Assembly (NCBI GenBank): GCA_024699855.1
Contig: JAMPIQ010000001.1
Span: 16,244,001 to 16,308,000 of the forward strand
DNA from: Aphelenchoides besseyi
Taxonomy: Eukaryota > Nematoda > Chromadorea > Rhabditida > Aphelenchoididae
Length of the DNA: 64,000 nucleotides
Reading direction: 5' to 3'
Below are positions 47,901 to 58,312 of this stretch, one piece after another (within the stretch, counting starts at the first letter, position 1; the number at the start of each line of letters is the position of its first letter). The notes below the pieces were generated by a model. That model saw only the letters and a list, made by a program, of their open reading frames with translations, was not told the origin of the DNA and did no database searches. A program made the translations under genes and the position numbers.

Positions 47901-48514
47901 CAGGGTGGGCCGAAATGAACTCATTAGTCGGAATCGCAAATAACGTTCTTATTTTTGGATTTTTACTGTACAAGTTGTACATTTTCTGTATTCTCAAAGT
48001 CCCCAAAATTCATGAGCTCAAAATTAAAATTTTGAAATTCGAAAAATTTTCTCATGGTCCCTCTTGTGTCGCTTTTCGGGTTGCTTTCAATCTAAAGAAA
48101 TCGATTCAAATTAATGTGAAATGAAGCAAGAGTAACATCAATTGTTGTTGTCCGTCTGACTGACCAATTGCGAGCGGCTATCGAAGAAACCGCGGATCAA
48201 ATTCGTCAAAATCGGCCGATGAGAGAAGGAATTGCCGCCAACTTTGCTCGTCGACTGCAAATGTGCATTGATCGAGAAGGCGCACAAGTCGAGATTCTTT
48301 GATTGTTGAGTTTTTCTCTTGTCAATGAACTTTTTTTAAATCGAAAGCTGCCCGAAAAGCGACAAGGGGGGACCAAGGCAAAATTTTAACTTTGAGCTCA
48401 TATGAATTTTGGGGACTATGAAGATTCAGAAAATATACAGTTTGTCTAGTAAAAATTCAAAAATAAGAACGTTATTCGCGATTCCGACTAGTGAATTCAT
48501 TTTGGCCCATCCTG
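47901..48514 (+). mobile_element. Tc1/mariner-derived element M1, copy 2
   Basis: 614 bases, inverted ends CAGGGTGGGCCGAAATGAAC and the reverse of CATTTTGGCCCATCCTG, with TA on both sides (47899-47900 and 48515-48516). The internal plus-strand frame at about 48150-48300 encodes the transposase tail QLRAAIEETADQIRQNRPMR and ends GAQVEIL. It is near-identical to the copy at 43980-44593 in inverse orientation and has inserted 46 bases downstream of the membrane protein gene. Confidence 0.85.
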
Positions 48515-48973
48515 TAGAAGTGAGGCACTAATTTAGTCTACTCATCGCTCAACAGCTCGAACTTCGAATTCTAACGGCGACTTTCTGCACTTGTCACGCT
48601 TTTTAAACGAATTAAACACTCACTATTTCGATATATAACACCAAAATTGAATAATCTCTAGGATGTTTCAGGCAACGTTTCGAACGCAACCTCGTACATC
48701 GAAGTCAAGAGTATAACAATAAACTCGACAGCTAATTGGAATTCAGTCTCGTAATTACCAATTCATCTGTCCGGACTTTGTTTGAGGTCAGCGGTTGACT
48801 GCCTTTAACATCGAGACCTTAGTGTACTATTCAGAAAGCTAATGCATTAGGTAATAGGTTCAATTTCAAATCATATCAGTTGACAAATTTCTTTAAAGAA
48901 CCAAATAAAGTCTTAGGAGTTTGAATTCAAGACAAAACTTTATTGCTCGTTAACGTTTAACAATCTTATCAAC
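48515..48973. other. Intergenic, 3' flank of the elongase gene
   Basis: No gene. AATAAA on the minus strand at about 48939-48944 fits as the elongase poly-A signal. Confidence 0.55.
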
Positions 48974-50117
48974 CTATTGAGCTTTCACTCCGTTGGTGGT
49001 TTTGTGTTGAACGAATTTCTTTCCGCCGGTCTTGAAATACGAAACATAGTAAAAGCGAAGCCATAAGACCAAATATGTCCACATCATAAATTGACTAGAA
49101 ACGATTATTTGATTACAAAGAATTTCCAAACATTCGTTTACCCGATGAAGAGGCCATAACTCGTAGCTGCAACCTTTTGATTTGTCTGAAGCATAAAACC
49201 GGCGTGTGTCATCCACAAGATCGTAATGATGAACTGAATCATTTGCGTGGTTGTAATCGTCTGTGCGATCCACGGTGAGATTCGCACGTGCATAGCGCGA
49301 AGTCCATAGTAACTGAAATAAGCAATACAAACTACTTTTTCGATTATGATCACTCACCTGTACATCTAAAAACGGATCCATGGATTAACACTCATTTTGC
49401 GGACATCTGCCTCTCAAACACAAAACACTTATTCTCGATTACAAGAAGAATTTGGGAGATTTGTTGGGCACTAATGCACAAAATGTAAGAACCAAATTCA
49501 CGTGTCCGTGAAATTGATTTGAGCTGCAGATCTCCGAAAAGCAAGTTCACTTACAGCAAAGTGAATCACGTAGTTCATCCAAACAACCCAAACCATATAC
49601 GCATTTTCCGAGTAGAATGTATGGAACGCAAAGTAGCCGGTCAACGCGTGATGATACCAATGCATGAACATCAGCGGTTTTTTTCGAAGCACAATGAAAA
49701 ATGTGTCAACAAACTCGGGAATCTTCGAAACAATCCAAAGGAAACACCAATAGCCGGCAGTTTTGTCCGTGTGAATCTCACTGATGTGCGTGTAGGTATC
49801 TGAAATGAAAAATGTTGGTCTTCACAATCAACTGTCGATTAGCTACATTGAATTCCATGTTTGCTGATTACTCGTAAGAATGCGGGAGTTGTGAAGACGA
49901 AACCCAAGAGCGAGAAGATGGCCAAAAAAGCGTTCCACCAAATCAACGGAGTAACCAAACCAAAAGGTTTGCGGTCCTTTTGCAGGTATTTTATCGTGAA
50001 GATTGCAACCACGTAGAAAGCAACGGATTTAAACAGAAACGGTTGATGATCAATCAGCCATTGTTTCGACTGTTCGTAGTCATATTCCTGAAAAAAGATT
50101 CCCAACGACGAAGCCAT
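48974..50117 (-). CDS. ELO-family very-long-chain fatty acid elongase
   Basis: Four or five exons from ATG 50117 (MASSLGIFFQEYDYEQSKQW). The ELO signature runs through SKIPEFVDTFFIVLRKKPL and then MHWYHHALT, which contains the HxxHH catalytic box. Further membrane helices are VWVVWMNYVIHFA, YYGLRAMHVRISPW (the conserved YY.LRA) and TQMIQFIITILW, with a final helix QFMMWTYLVLWLRFYYVSYF. The C-terminus is basic with Lys residues (TGGKKFVQHKTTNGVKAQ), suited to ER retention. The enzyme condenses malonyl-CoA with an acyl-CoA in the ER membrane. The KP-x-MFMHWYHH context resembles the ELOVL6/ELOVL3 branch that extends saturated or monounsaturated chains. Confidence 0.9.
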
Positions 50118-50647
50118 GGCCGAAATAGAAATGAGTTTCGATTATGATTGAAATCGTTTTAAGAAGGAAAGTGGAATGATTTTTGTTATCAGCTCACCGC
50201 CTTCTTCCGAATCACTCCATTCGAACGGGGCAGACGAATTCGATTAAGTTTAACGCTTCTAGGAGCTTTTACAATTGTTGTAAAGGGCTCATTTCACGTG
50301 AACCCCTGAGTGTTGATGATAAGATTTCTGCAACTTTTCTGGAGACAACAGAGTTTGCTGCAAACAAAAAGGTCATTTCGCAGTTTTTCTTAACAACAAC
50401 CTTCTTTTCAACGTTCGATCTCAATTTCTTTGTTCGCGAATTGAGTCATCGGCTTCCGAATGACCCAAATTGGCTTTCGACAAACAGCATCGATGAATAG
50501 AGATAATTACACGCTTATGGAATCGTACAATCGAATTCGGTTGACCGATCAAGCGGAACCTCCACATGGCAGCCATTTTACCCATCTCTTTGACCCAAAT
50601 ATTTTCCGTTAAATTGCGTTCGAGTTGGTGGACGAGTCGTTTAGTCA
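50118..50647. other. Divergent promoter region
   Basis: 530 bases between the elongase start (minus) and a secreted-protein start (plus). No gene supported; an upstream in-frame ATG for the plus-strand gene lies at 50566. Confidence 0.45.
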
Positions 50648-51054
50648 TGTTCAAACTGCTGATTTGGTTCCTTCTCTTCGCTTGCGCGTTGGCACAAATT
50701 CGACAAACCAACTTCGTCGAACCGATTCAACCGGTGGAGATTTTTTACGGTGGTCAGAAACGACAAGTAAATGCTGTTCAAGTGAGTAGTTTGCAAGTTG
50801 TAACAAACGACGGGAGCGCGACAGAATGCGGTTTGATGAACAACTTCCGTTTGTCATGTTTCTCCGACAAAAATGAGTGATTTCCGCTCATTAATTTTGA
50901 TCTTTTAGGACAATCAACTTCGACAGAAACGATCGGTTCTTCGCGTCCATCGTCACGGGCGCCACAATGACTATTCGTTGGAGAGCGGCGAACGGCGCAT
51001 CTATCGCATTGACGATGATTATTGATATGTGTTATTCGAAATAAACAAGTTACC
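50648..51054 (+). CDS. Small secreted protein, unknown function
   Basis: The ATG at 50648 gives a good signal peptide (MFKLLIWFLLFACALAQ). An exon follows with FVEPIQPVEIFYGGQKRQVN and two Cys (TECGLMNNFRLSCFSDKN). An intron GTGATT...TTTTAG near 50879-50909 joins to TINFDRNDRFFASIVTGATM and ends IIDMCYSK, giving about 125 residues and a third Cys. If the intron ended elsewhere, a basic tail with KRSV and ERR would result, so the C-terminus is moderately certain. AAATAAA overlaps the stop. The gene at 51150 follows 95 bases later on the same strand. Confidence 0.55.
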
Positions 51055-51149
51055 GTCTTTCTGACACCATTGGGCGGAGAAACAAATGAACTGTCTACAG
51101 TTAAAAGGAATGTCGAATCGAATTCCAATTCATTCGTCTGCAAAAAGCA

Positions 51150-51665
51150 ATGGGTCTCAGTTTGTTGTTTTTCTTCTCTCTTCTTGTCATCTGTCGATCG
51201 GATCCGATTCCTCATAGCGATCATTCGAAACTATTTCTTTTGTCCAAATTGGCTTTCAACTACTTGGACGCCGACGGAGATGGTCGTTTATCGACAAAGG
51301 AAATGACCGCAATTAGAGACTTTTCCGTGAATGGCATCTCAACTAAATCGGATGTAGATCTGTTGCGAATGAAGTCATCTATGGACATGAACAGTTGAGT
51401 AATCTTCTATTAGCATTGACTTTGTTTTCCAGAAAACAACTTCGTAGAAGAGTCCGAGTTCACAAAATTCGACTTCTGGCTTCCGGTTTTCATTAACGGA
51501 CGACCAAAGTCTCCGATTCACCTTCGAGATCTCAAACGATACGGAAACTCCATCGCTTATTCACAATTGGATTCGAATCAGGACGGAGTTATTGATCACA
51601 AAGGTTGGTCGGAATTATGATTTGACTAATTCATTTACCTTTCAGAGTTGGCTTTCGATCAATGA
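51150..51665 (+). CDS. Secreted EF-hand calcium-binding protein
   Basis: Three exons from ATG 51150. The signal peptide is GLSLLFFFSLLVICRS. The first EF-hand has a canonical loop DADGDGRLSTKE (Asp at 1, 3 and 5, Gly at 6, Glu at 12) after helix KLFLLSKLAFNYL. The second loop is DSNQDGVIDHKE; its last residue is created across the third exon join, after which the protein ends ELAFDQ. Between them lies a spacer region (FTKFDFWLPVFING). About 145 residues. It probably binds Ca2+ outside the cell or in the secretory pathway. A poly-A signal AATAAA lies at about 51701. The tight spacing after the previous gene suggests co-expression. Confidence 0.75.
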
Positions 51666-52077
51666 TATGTTCATAATGTATAAAAATCTTTTTCATTGAA
51701 TAAACTTTCGAAAAAAACTTTGCTTGTAAACTATCTTCCTATTGAACGTTAAAATTTATTCGTCATAAGTGATGCTTGACCAGATTGTTCGTCGCAAGGA
51801 CGAGGAATCGTGTAAAGACGAACACGACAAACAATCTATGAGCATTAAATCAACTGCAGTTTAATAAAGACGGTTAAAAGATTTGTGATCCTTCTGAGCC
51901 TTAGGAGCCAATTTCCGTGGGTTTAGGACCGCGAACGTGTGGTCAAGTGGGTTAGGAATTTGAAAGCGAAGTCGATGATTTACGATGAAAGTAGTCTGAT
52001 ATCGATGTGAAGAAAACGTTAGCTGAGACTTCATTTTGGCATCAGCAGAATAATAACCAGTAAAACCAGCTATTGTC
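51666..52077. other. Intergenic before the truncated Helitron
   Basis: It contains the poly-A region of the EF-hand gene. Similarity to Helitron protein begins at about 52078; the breakpoint of the element should lie near there. Confidence 0.45.
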
Positions 52078-54830
52078 ATTGGAGCAAAGCAAACTGCTAG
52101 TGATCGACCAGATATTGTTGCTCGAGTGTTTGCTCTAAAAGTCGAAGCAGTAATCGATGATTTGTTTAAGAAACAAGTCTTTGGTGAACCGAAGTGTTTC
52201 GTTTACGTCACTGAGTTCCAAAAACGCGGTCTACCACATATTCACTGTCTAATCAGTTTGAAAGATGGCCAAAAGTTCTTGCAACCCGAGAACATCGACA
52301 ATTACTTCAGCGCCGAATTGCCACCAGAAACCGATCCAGAACTCTTAGAATTGGTGAGTAAGTATATGATTCATCGAGTTTGTGGTATTCAGAATCCGAA
52401 AGCTCCGTGTATGGTCAATGGAAAGTGCCGACACAAGTTTCCGAAACAATTTTTGGAAGAAACCAAAGTCAAAGAAAACAGCTATCCGTTTCTGAAACGA
52501 CCGAACAACGGACGCACTATTGAAATCAAAGGTGTGAAGTATGATAACCGCCGAGTCGTTCCACATAGTTGGTACCTTTTGAAGCGCTATCGATGCCATA
52601 TCAACGTTGAAATTGTGAGCTCCATTAAGAACGTCAAGTACCTTTACAAATACACGTACAAAGGACACGACGCCGCTTCTCTGGAACTTCAATCATCGGG
52701 AAACATCAACCACGACGAAATCAAAGATCACATCGACGGTCGTTATGTTGGTCCAGTAGAAGCATGTTATCGAATTCTCAAGTTGAAAATGCACGACAAA
52801 TCCCACCACGTCGAACGTCTTCCAATTCATCTCGAGAATCAACAGGCGGTTTTCATCGACGAAGATTGTGACTTGGAGAAAGCGAAAAAATCATGGAAAA
52901 AGAAACTAAACTTATGGACTTTTTCAGATTGAATAAACGAGACGCAAATGCACGAACTTTGTTGTACTCTGAAGTCCCCACTCATTACAGTTGGAAGACA
53001 GTTACGATTAATGTCAATCAAACTACTGAAACAACGACACAATGGGAACCGCGAGTACGAAGTAGCAAAACAGTTGGTCGAATGTACGCTATCAGTCCAA
53101 GTCAAGGAGATTTGTGGCATTTGCGTTTACTTCTTCAACACGTGAGAGGAGCTCAAAGTTTCAAGGAACTGCGAACAGTCAACGAAACTGTTTACCAGAA
53201 TTTTGGAGAAGCGTGTTTGGTTTTGGGTTTGATTGACGACGATGAAGAGTACATCAAATGCATGAAAGAAGCAGTGAAAGTGTTAATGCTGAAGAAATTA
53301 CGAACCCTTTTCGTCAACATCCTCATTCACTGCAATCCAGCTGATCCAAAAACGTTGTGGGAAATTTTCAAAAATGATCTCAGCAAAGATTTCAACCGAC
53401 ACTTGAAGGACAAATCCAAAGCGATTGCAAAAGCATACAAACGAATTGACACGATTCTGCAGCGAGAAAACAGATCCATCAAAGACTTTCCATCAATGGA
53501 CGCTGTTGAGGACATCGAAGAGATTGAGGACACAATCGTTCACGACCAGGAACTTGAAGCCGCAAAAGAGTTGTGCGAAATCTTGAACGCCGAACAAAAG
53601 ATAGTTGTCGACAAAGTCCTGGACGCTCTGCTCAATCCTCAAATTGACGGAAAGTCGAGATGTTTCTTTGTTGACGGATTGGGAGGAACCGGCAAGACTT
53701 ACGTCTACAAGACTTTGTGTCATTTTGTCAACGGAAACAAAAAGAAGTTCCTGACATGCGCATTCACAAGAATCGCTGCTTTATTGTTACCGGACGGACG
53801 AACATGTCACAAAACTTTTGGTCTCGGAGTTCCGCTTGATCGTGGTTAAAATTCGAACTTGACAGCGACAAGTCGTGCCGGTAAAATGCTGACGAACGCT
53901 GATGTCGTTATTTGGGACGAAGCACCAATGGCTCCACGATACGCACTCGAAATCGCCGACCGGAAACTCAGGGAATTCATGAAAAACGGTTTACCATTTG
54001 GAGGTAAAATCATGGTTCTTGGAGGCGACTTTCGACAGATTCTGCCAATTTTGAAATACGGCACAGTCAGCGAGACGATCAATTTGTCCATCTGTTCGTC
54101 AAGTTTGTAGAAGCACTTTGAGCAGTTGAAAGTGACCAAGAACATGCTAACGAAACCAAACAAACTTCAATTCGCTGATTTCCTCAAACAAGTCGGAGAA
54201 GGAACTTTGAACGATGCAAACGAACTGATCCAGCTGCCGTCTCATTGCTTAGTCAAGCAAAACTTGGAGAAAGAGATCTTCGGAGAGTTGATTGAAAAAA
54301 GAAGTTCAATGAAATGGGCAACTCGGTGATTTTGGTGTTGAAACACATTGGAGTAAACGAATCGAATGAAAAAGTTTTGAAGATGTTAGATGGACAATCA
54401 AAAACGTATGCTTTCATTGACTCTGATATTGACGCCGAGAACTGTGCCGATCAAACGTTGTTGCTACCGGAGTATTTGAATATGATCGAAGAAGGTTCGT
54501 TACCACCTCACAAATTGGAATTGAAGGAAAACGCAATCGTGATTTTGATTCGCAATTTGTCACAAGAAGATGGACTGTGCAATGGAACTCGAATGTTGGT
54601 TGTGGCCATTAACGATCACTTTATTGAATGTGAGATCTTAACTGGACATCATGCACGTGAGCGACACATCATTCCCCGAATCAACAATACGATCGATTAC
54701 CGTGGAATGTTCCAACTGAATCGGAAACAATTTCCATTGAAATTGGCCTTTGCAATGACAATCAAAAGAGTCAAGGTCAAACATTCGAACGGGTTGGACT
54801 GAATCTCGAACAAAGAAGTGCAAAGATCAC
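52078..54830 (+). pseudogene. Helitron 3' half: Rep nuclease plus Pif1-type helicase, decayed
   Basis: The reading begins in mid-protein (TASDRPDIVARVFALKVEAV). The Rep domain has its HUH motif in FQKRGLPHIHCLISL and the two catalytic Tyr in KYLYKYTYKGHD. The helicase follows with Walker A FVDGLGGTGKTYVYK near 53670, Walker B VVIWDEAPMAPRYALEIADR near 53910, and KIMVLGGDFRQILPI. Later motifs are LKENAIVILIRNLSQEDGLC and KLAFAMTI. It is broken by a frameshift near 52895, stops at about 53847 and 54108, a shift near 54320 and another near 54765. Helitron Rep/helicase proteins replicate the element by rolling circle. The part N-terminal to Rep is absent here and lies at 60.3-63.0 kb. Confidence 0.88.
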
Positions 54831-55119
54831 TCGGAATGTGAGGGCGGCAAGTTGTGTAAATCGCACGTCTCCGGAATGTTCTGTGCTTAACTGAATTGTC
54901 TTGTTGCACGAATTATGTTAAATAAAATCTTCATGGCACCTTGTTCGAGGGCTCTAGTTAGTTACGGGATGTAAACGAAATGCCAAGATTTCTGGAAACC
55001 GGCACAGTTGACCGGTAGTCGAGACTGTCACCGGAGCATGTGGTTTTGAGCGTCAAGTTCTCGAGTATTTCGCAGTTTACTTTTCGATCAAAAGCACCTT
55101 CTTGCTCGTTAAATCTCAG

Positions 55120-55733
55120 AGCTCGTCGTGAGAATCTTGATTTGGAATCCATCACACTTGAGGTGAGACTGTGGTTAGAATTGCTGTTTAGTTTGATGTT
55201 ATTTCAGATCGAATTATCGGACACCATTGAAGTCGAAGTGTCGATCCAGATCATCATTTCACTGGCAAGTTTGGTTCTCAATAGTCGTATATTCTTTCTT
55301 GTATTTTAGGGAAACGGGTGGACGACAGTGGAACTCTGAGCGGCCAGAACATCGAGAGAATTCGCTTCCCATTTGATCGCGCGTGTTGGATGAAGATCGT
55401 CGTGGAAACAACGACACAGATGCAGTTCACTCTCGAAGTAGGTTTTTGTTTACAAGACCTGAGACGACTAACTCTACTTCAGGCCGAACCATCAGACACC
55501 ATTGCGGATTTGAAGGCTTAGATCCAAGCCAAAGAAGGCATTCTGATAGAGGACCAACTTTTGCTCTTGAATAGTAAGTCATAGACATGATTATGATAGT
55601 TAGTTCCTGCATTTTAGACAGCAGACTCCATGATCATCTTACGCTCTCAGATTGTGGCAGCGAAAAAGAAGCGTTTCCTCGTTTGACACTTCATATTTAC
55701 GAAGCCGGTGAATTAAATGAACATATGACCTAA
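55120..55733 (+). pseudogene. Decayed polyubiquitin-like gene, at least two units
   Basis: Ubiquitin-type repeats run head to tail across short introns. A first unit start reads LESITLE, then after an intron IELSDTIEVEVSIQI. After the next intron GKRVDDSGTLSGQNIERI corresponds to the ubiquitin GK.L.D..TL..YNI segment. A second unit then begins MKIVVETTTQMQFTLE, continues AEPSDTIADLKA and IQAKEGILIEDQLLLLN, and ends HDHLTLSDCGSEKE, RLTLHIYEAG. An in-frame TAG sits at 55519-55521 where ubiquitin has Lys. The sequence is far from true ubiquitin (normally almost invariant) and lacks the final RGG, so it is a diverged ubiquitin-like fossil, not a working ubiquitin gene. Confidence 0.65.
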
Positions 55734-55856
55734 CACGAAAGCGACTCTGGGACATACTAAAGCTCACAAACAAAGAACATGACGATTTCACTGAAAAAAT
55801 CCTTGCTTGGCGTAGAGAACAGTGTGGACTTTTACCGCCGGAGGATCCGATTTAAA

Positions 55857-56520
55857 TGATTCGACGTGATCAAGACAAGTCAGATCTTCCTCCCGGATTG
55901 CGTTTTCGTGGTCGAGATCATTGATGGCCCCAAGTTTACTGCCACATCTTTCTCCGTAACTTTATCTGATTTTTGTAACTTTAAGTTTGTAAAACCGCAA
56001 AATAAATGTGTTATTCGCTTTATCGCTGTACCATTGATGAGCAGATGGTGTTTGGTCAAAAAAGCAGGTTCGTCTGATGATACAAAGTGCTACTGTCCAG
56101 ATCGTTTGTTCAAGTCCGTTGAATGCAATGCCGAGATGTAACGAACCTTTCGTCTCGATTCTCCGAAGTTGAAGACCGTTGAACTGAAGGAATCAAACGG
56201 CCAAATCGACTGGACTTTGGAGGACAAAAAAACAAGTGAGTTGCTTGATAAGTCAAAACTTCATGAAACGCATTTAGAACGTCGAGATCACAAAACAACT
56301 CCAAGAACTGGGACGATTGACGACGTTGAATCGGTCGCTCTCAGCGATCGTTTACGTCGACGACGATATGGAGGGTCTGTTGCGAAACGGAAGAGAATAT
56401 CGAATCGAAGATGAAGCTTTAAACGCTGAGGATTGTCGTTTTAGTCTACGGAATCGTTGGAGTAGCTGCTTCAATCTTGTAATTGTGGTATACAGTAAAT
56501 GTTTATTTCATTGTTGAATA
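55857..56520 (+). pseudogene. Decayed gene for a Cys-containing single-pass membrane protein
   Basis: A frame from about 55866 reads DIFLPDCVFVVEIIDG, FCNFKFVKPQNKCVIRFIAV and KCYCPDRLFKSVECNAEM, then a TAA at about 56138 and, in the same frame, RTFRLDSPKLKTVELKESNG. An intron near 56234-56278 leads to EITKQLQELGRLTTLNRSL. A final hydrophobic stretch VVLVYGIVGVAASIL near 56440 would be a transmembrane helix in a shifted frame. AATAAA follows at 56517. I do not recognise the family. The stop and shift suggest decay, like its ubiquitin-like neighbour. Confidence 0.4.
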
Positions 56521-57084
56521 AACGAGTTTATTGTCCTGATTCAAACATTGATTCTCAGAATAATCGTTGCCGTTTTCAACAGTACACACAACGATTGCAA
56601 ATGAGTAGTCCAAGCTGATGCACTTGCTTCGCTTGGATCCTCAATTGCAAGCAAACCGCGAATTGTTTCTGTGATCTGTTGGTGGATCATATTCTTCGGA
56701 CATAATTCCGTCGTAGAGTCGCATTCTGTTAAGGTTTTCGAGCTTCGCGTGATCAATGGACATGTCGGCGAGTTGTTCGTGAACTCGAATCGGCAAAGCG
56801 GTTAGCGTGATGTAGGGAATACACTTAGACCAAGTAGACGTAAAACAGTCTATCGATATACAATGTTGTACCGAAGTTGATGGATTTCTACTGGTCCTTA
56901 CTTTTTCAATTTTTGGTCAAATTTTCTAATTTTGGTGTCATTGGGTAGCCCTTGTTACCTCAATTTGTTCAATACTAACATTGCTTTACTTGTGTGGCTG
57001 CTAGCTTCAGAATTTACTTTAGAATTCTGTAGCAAAAAGTTTAGTTGTTAAAGAAAAAATCGATAAACGTAAAGTTTGGTTCAA
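56521..57084. other. Intergenic, unresolved
   Basis: On the minus strand near 56820-56640 a short open stretch (KLENLNRMRLYDGIMSEEYD) looks protein-like but is isolated. No gene called. Confidence 0.35.
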
Positions 57085-57390
57085 ATGCCGTTGAGCTTCG
57101 TATGTTTTTTTCCGTTCCTCTTTATTTTGTCCACGACGTTTTGGGCTAAGATGCTGGACGAAATCCGGCACTGGCGCGAAAACAGATCGTTTGTCGTTCC
57201 AACTGATTTTCGGTTTATATCGTCGTTTGAAGTCTCCGTTTTTTCGACACTTGTCGTGGGATCCCGTTGTTCATTTGAAGTTGACCAAACGGTCGATTGT
57301 TTGCTTGTGCCCGTGTTGACTTCGTCCCTAATTGTTGTGGTTGTTTTGTTTTTCGTGCCGTTCTGTTACATAAATGGTTTATTAACCTAA
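57085..57390 (+). CDS. Small hydrophobic membrane protein, hypothetical
   Basis: An uninterrupted 101-codon frame from ATG to TAA. The N-terminus is a signal or anchor (SFVCFFPFLFILSTTFWA), then a charged middle (MLDEIRHWRENR) and a C-terminal hydrophobic helix (VPVLTSSLIVVVVLFFVPF). It has no similarity I know. The last codons overlap an SL1-like sequence at 57376-57397. It could be real or a chance frame; the double hydrophobic layout is the only argument for it. Confidence 0.3.
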   Translation: MPLSFVCFFPFLFILSTTFWAKMLDEIRHWRENRSFVVPTDFRFISSFEVSVFSTLVVGSRCSFEVDQTVDCLLVPVLTSSLIVVVVLFFVPFCYINGLLT

Positions 57391-57397
57391 GTTTGAG
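57376..57397 (+). ncRNA. SL1-like 22-base sequence (possible spliced-leader gene or fossil)
   Basis: This 22-mer begins GGTTTA and ends AAGTTTGAG. It differs from the C. elegans SL1 leader, as I recall it, at positions 7, 9 and 13 only. In an SL RNA gene the leader is followed by GT; here GAG is followed by GC. The downstream CTTGGG can pair with CCTAAG inside the leader. I see no Sm site (AAUUUUUGG type) within 60 bases. Confidence 0.35.
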
Positions 57398-57418
57398 GCT
57401 TGGGAGAAAACCCTTCGA

Positions 57419-57444
57419 AAGAATCCGCTGGCGAGCGGATTCTT
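57419..57444 (+). other. Perfect 11-bp hairpin
   Basis: AAGAATCCGCT and its exact reverse complement are separated by the four-base loop GGCG. It lies 21 bases after the SL1-like sequence and 22 bases before the ATG of the coiled-coil gene A. Confidence 0.7.
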
Positions 57445-57465
57445 AAAAACGAACGTGACAAGAGA

Positions 57466-57821
57466 ATGGACGAAATTCTCGCGATAGCGGGAAGCGTGAG
57501 CGCGAACCTGAATCAGATGACCGACGAGCTCGTCGATCAGAACCGCCTTAACAGGCGGTTGGATGACCTTTCCGCGCAGGTCAGCCGCTTCGAGCGGCAA
57601 ACAAATGCTCGAATGGATCAGGTCGAGCGGATAACTTGCCGGAGGGCAGTAATAGTAAGTTTAAAAAAGGAGTTCTTAATACTAATAAAGATAATTTTCA
57701 GTGAGTCTTAAATTATGCGACGTCAACGTCGGCGAGTCTTATCGCCAACGTTGTGGCGTATTTTGGCGGAAATTTCGCATATGATCTCTGGATGAAAGTA
57801 AAAAGTCTAATTGGACTCTAA
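57466..57821 (+). pseudogene. Coiled-coil small-protein family, member A
   Basis: Exon 1 (57466-57654) encodes a charged coiled coil: MDEILAIAGSVSANLNQMTD, LNRRLDDLSAQVSRFERQ, ending RRAVI. A 47-base intron ends TTTTCAG. Exon 2 (57702-57821) has 39 codons and a hydrophobic, Gly- and aromatic-rich end: SLIANVVAYFGGNFAYDLW, then MKVKSLIGL. The first codon of exon 2 is TGA where members C and X have TGG, so as written the frame stops at the join. The 3' flank (TTGTATATTTGTTTTGTATC) is shared with member C. Function unknown; a membrane-contacting oligomer would fit the layout, which is inference only. Confidence 0.5.
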
Positions 57822-58312
57822 AATTTTTTTGTATATTTGTTTTGTATCTTGTCGCGGTAAAAATTCTACAAGACAGATTGTTCATCTCCAATTGCTGAGT
57901 TAAAGAAGTTTATTCTTTACAAAAAGTTAAAATGAAGATGTCGACGTTCTCATCCGCAAATCGAGGAAATTCGAGGTTCTTTCGGTGGTCGATTTTTCGT
58001 CGTTTTTAAACCAAAGAAATCGAGTGGCGTCTTTGTGTTCTTCTTTGACTGACAGCTATAAGAAGGCTTTGCGAATATCCGCGCTTATTAGTGCTTGATA
58101 CGTTCGGATACGGGGCAGAACATCGATGAGCGGCGGCAAGGTCACTTTGCATCGATGTAGAATGTCATTGAGAGACACGTCGCGTGGGCCAAAAAGTGTT
58201 CAATCACTTTGTTGCTAGCGTCCGTGTTAAAACTCGATTAACGATTAACAAGGAAATAAAACAGAGAATCGCACATCTTGAGTCGAATTGCTCTAATTAT
58301 TCCAGACACCAG
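57822..58312. other. Spacer in the coiled-coil gene cluster
   Basis: About 490 bases with no supported gene; includes the 3' flank of member A and the 5' flank of member B. Confidence 0.4.
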
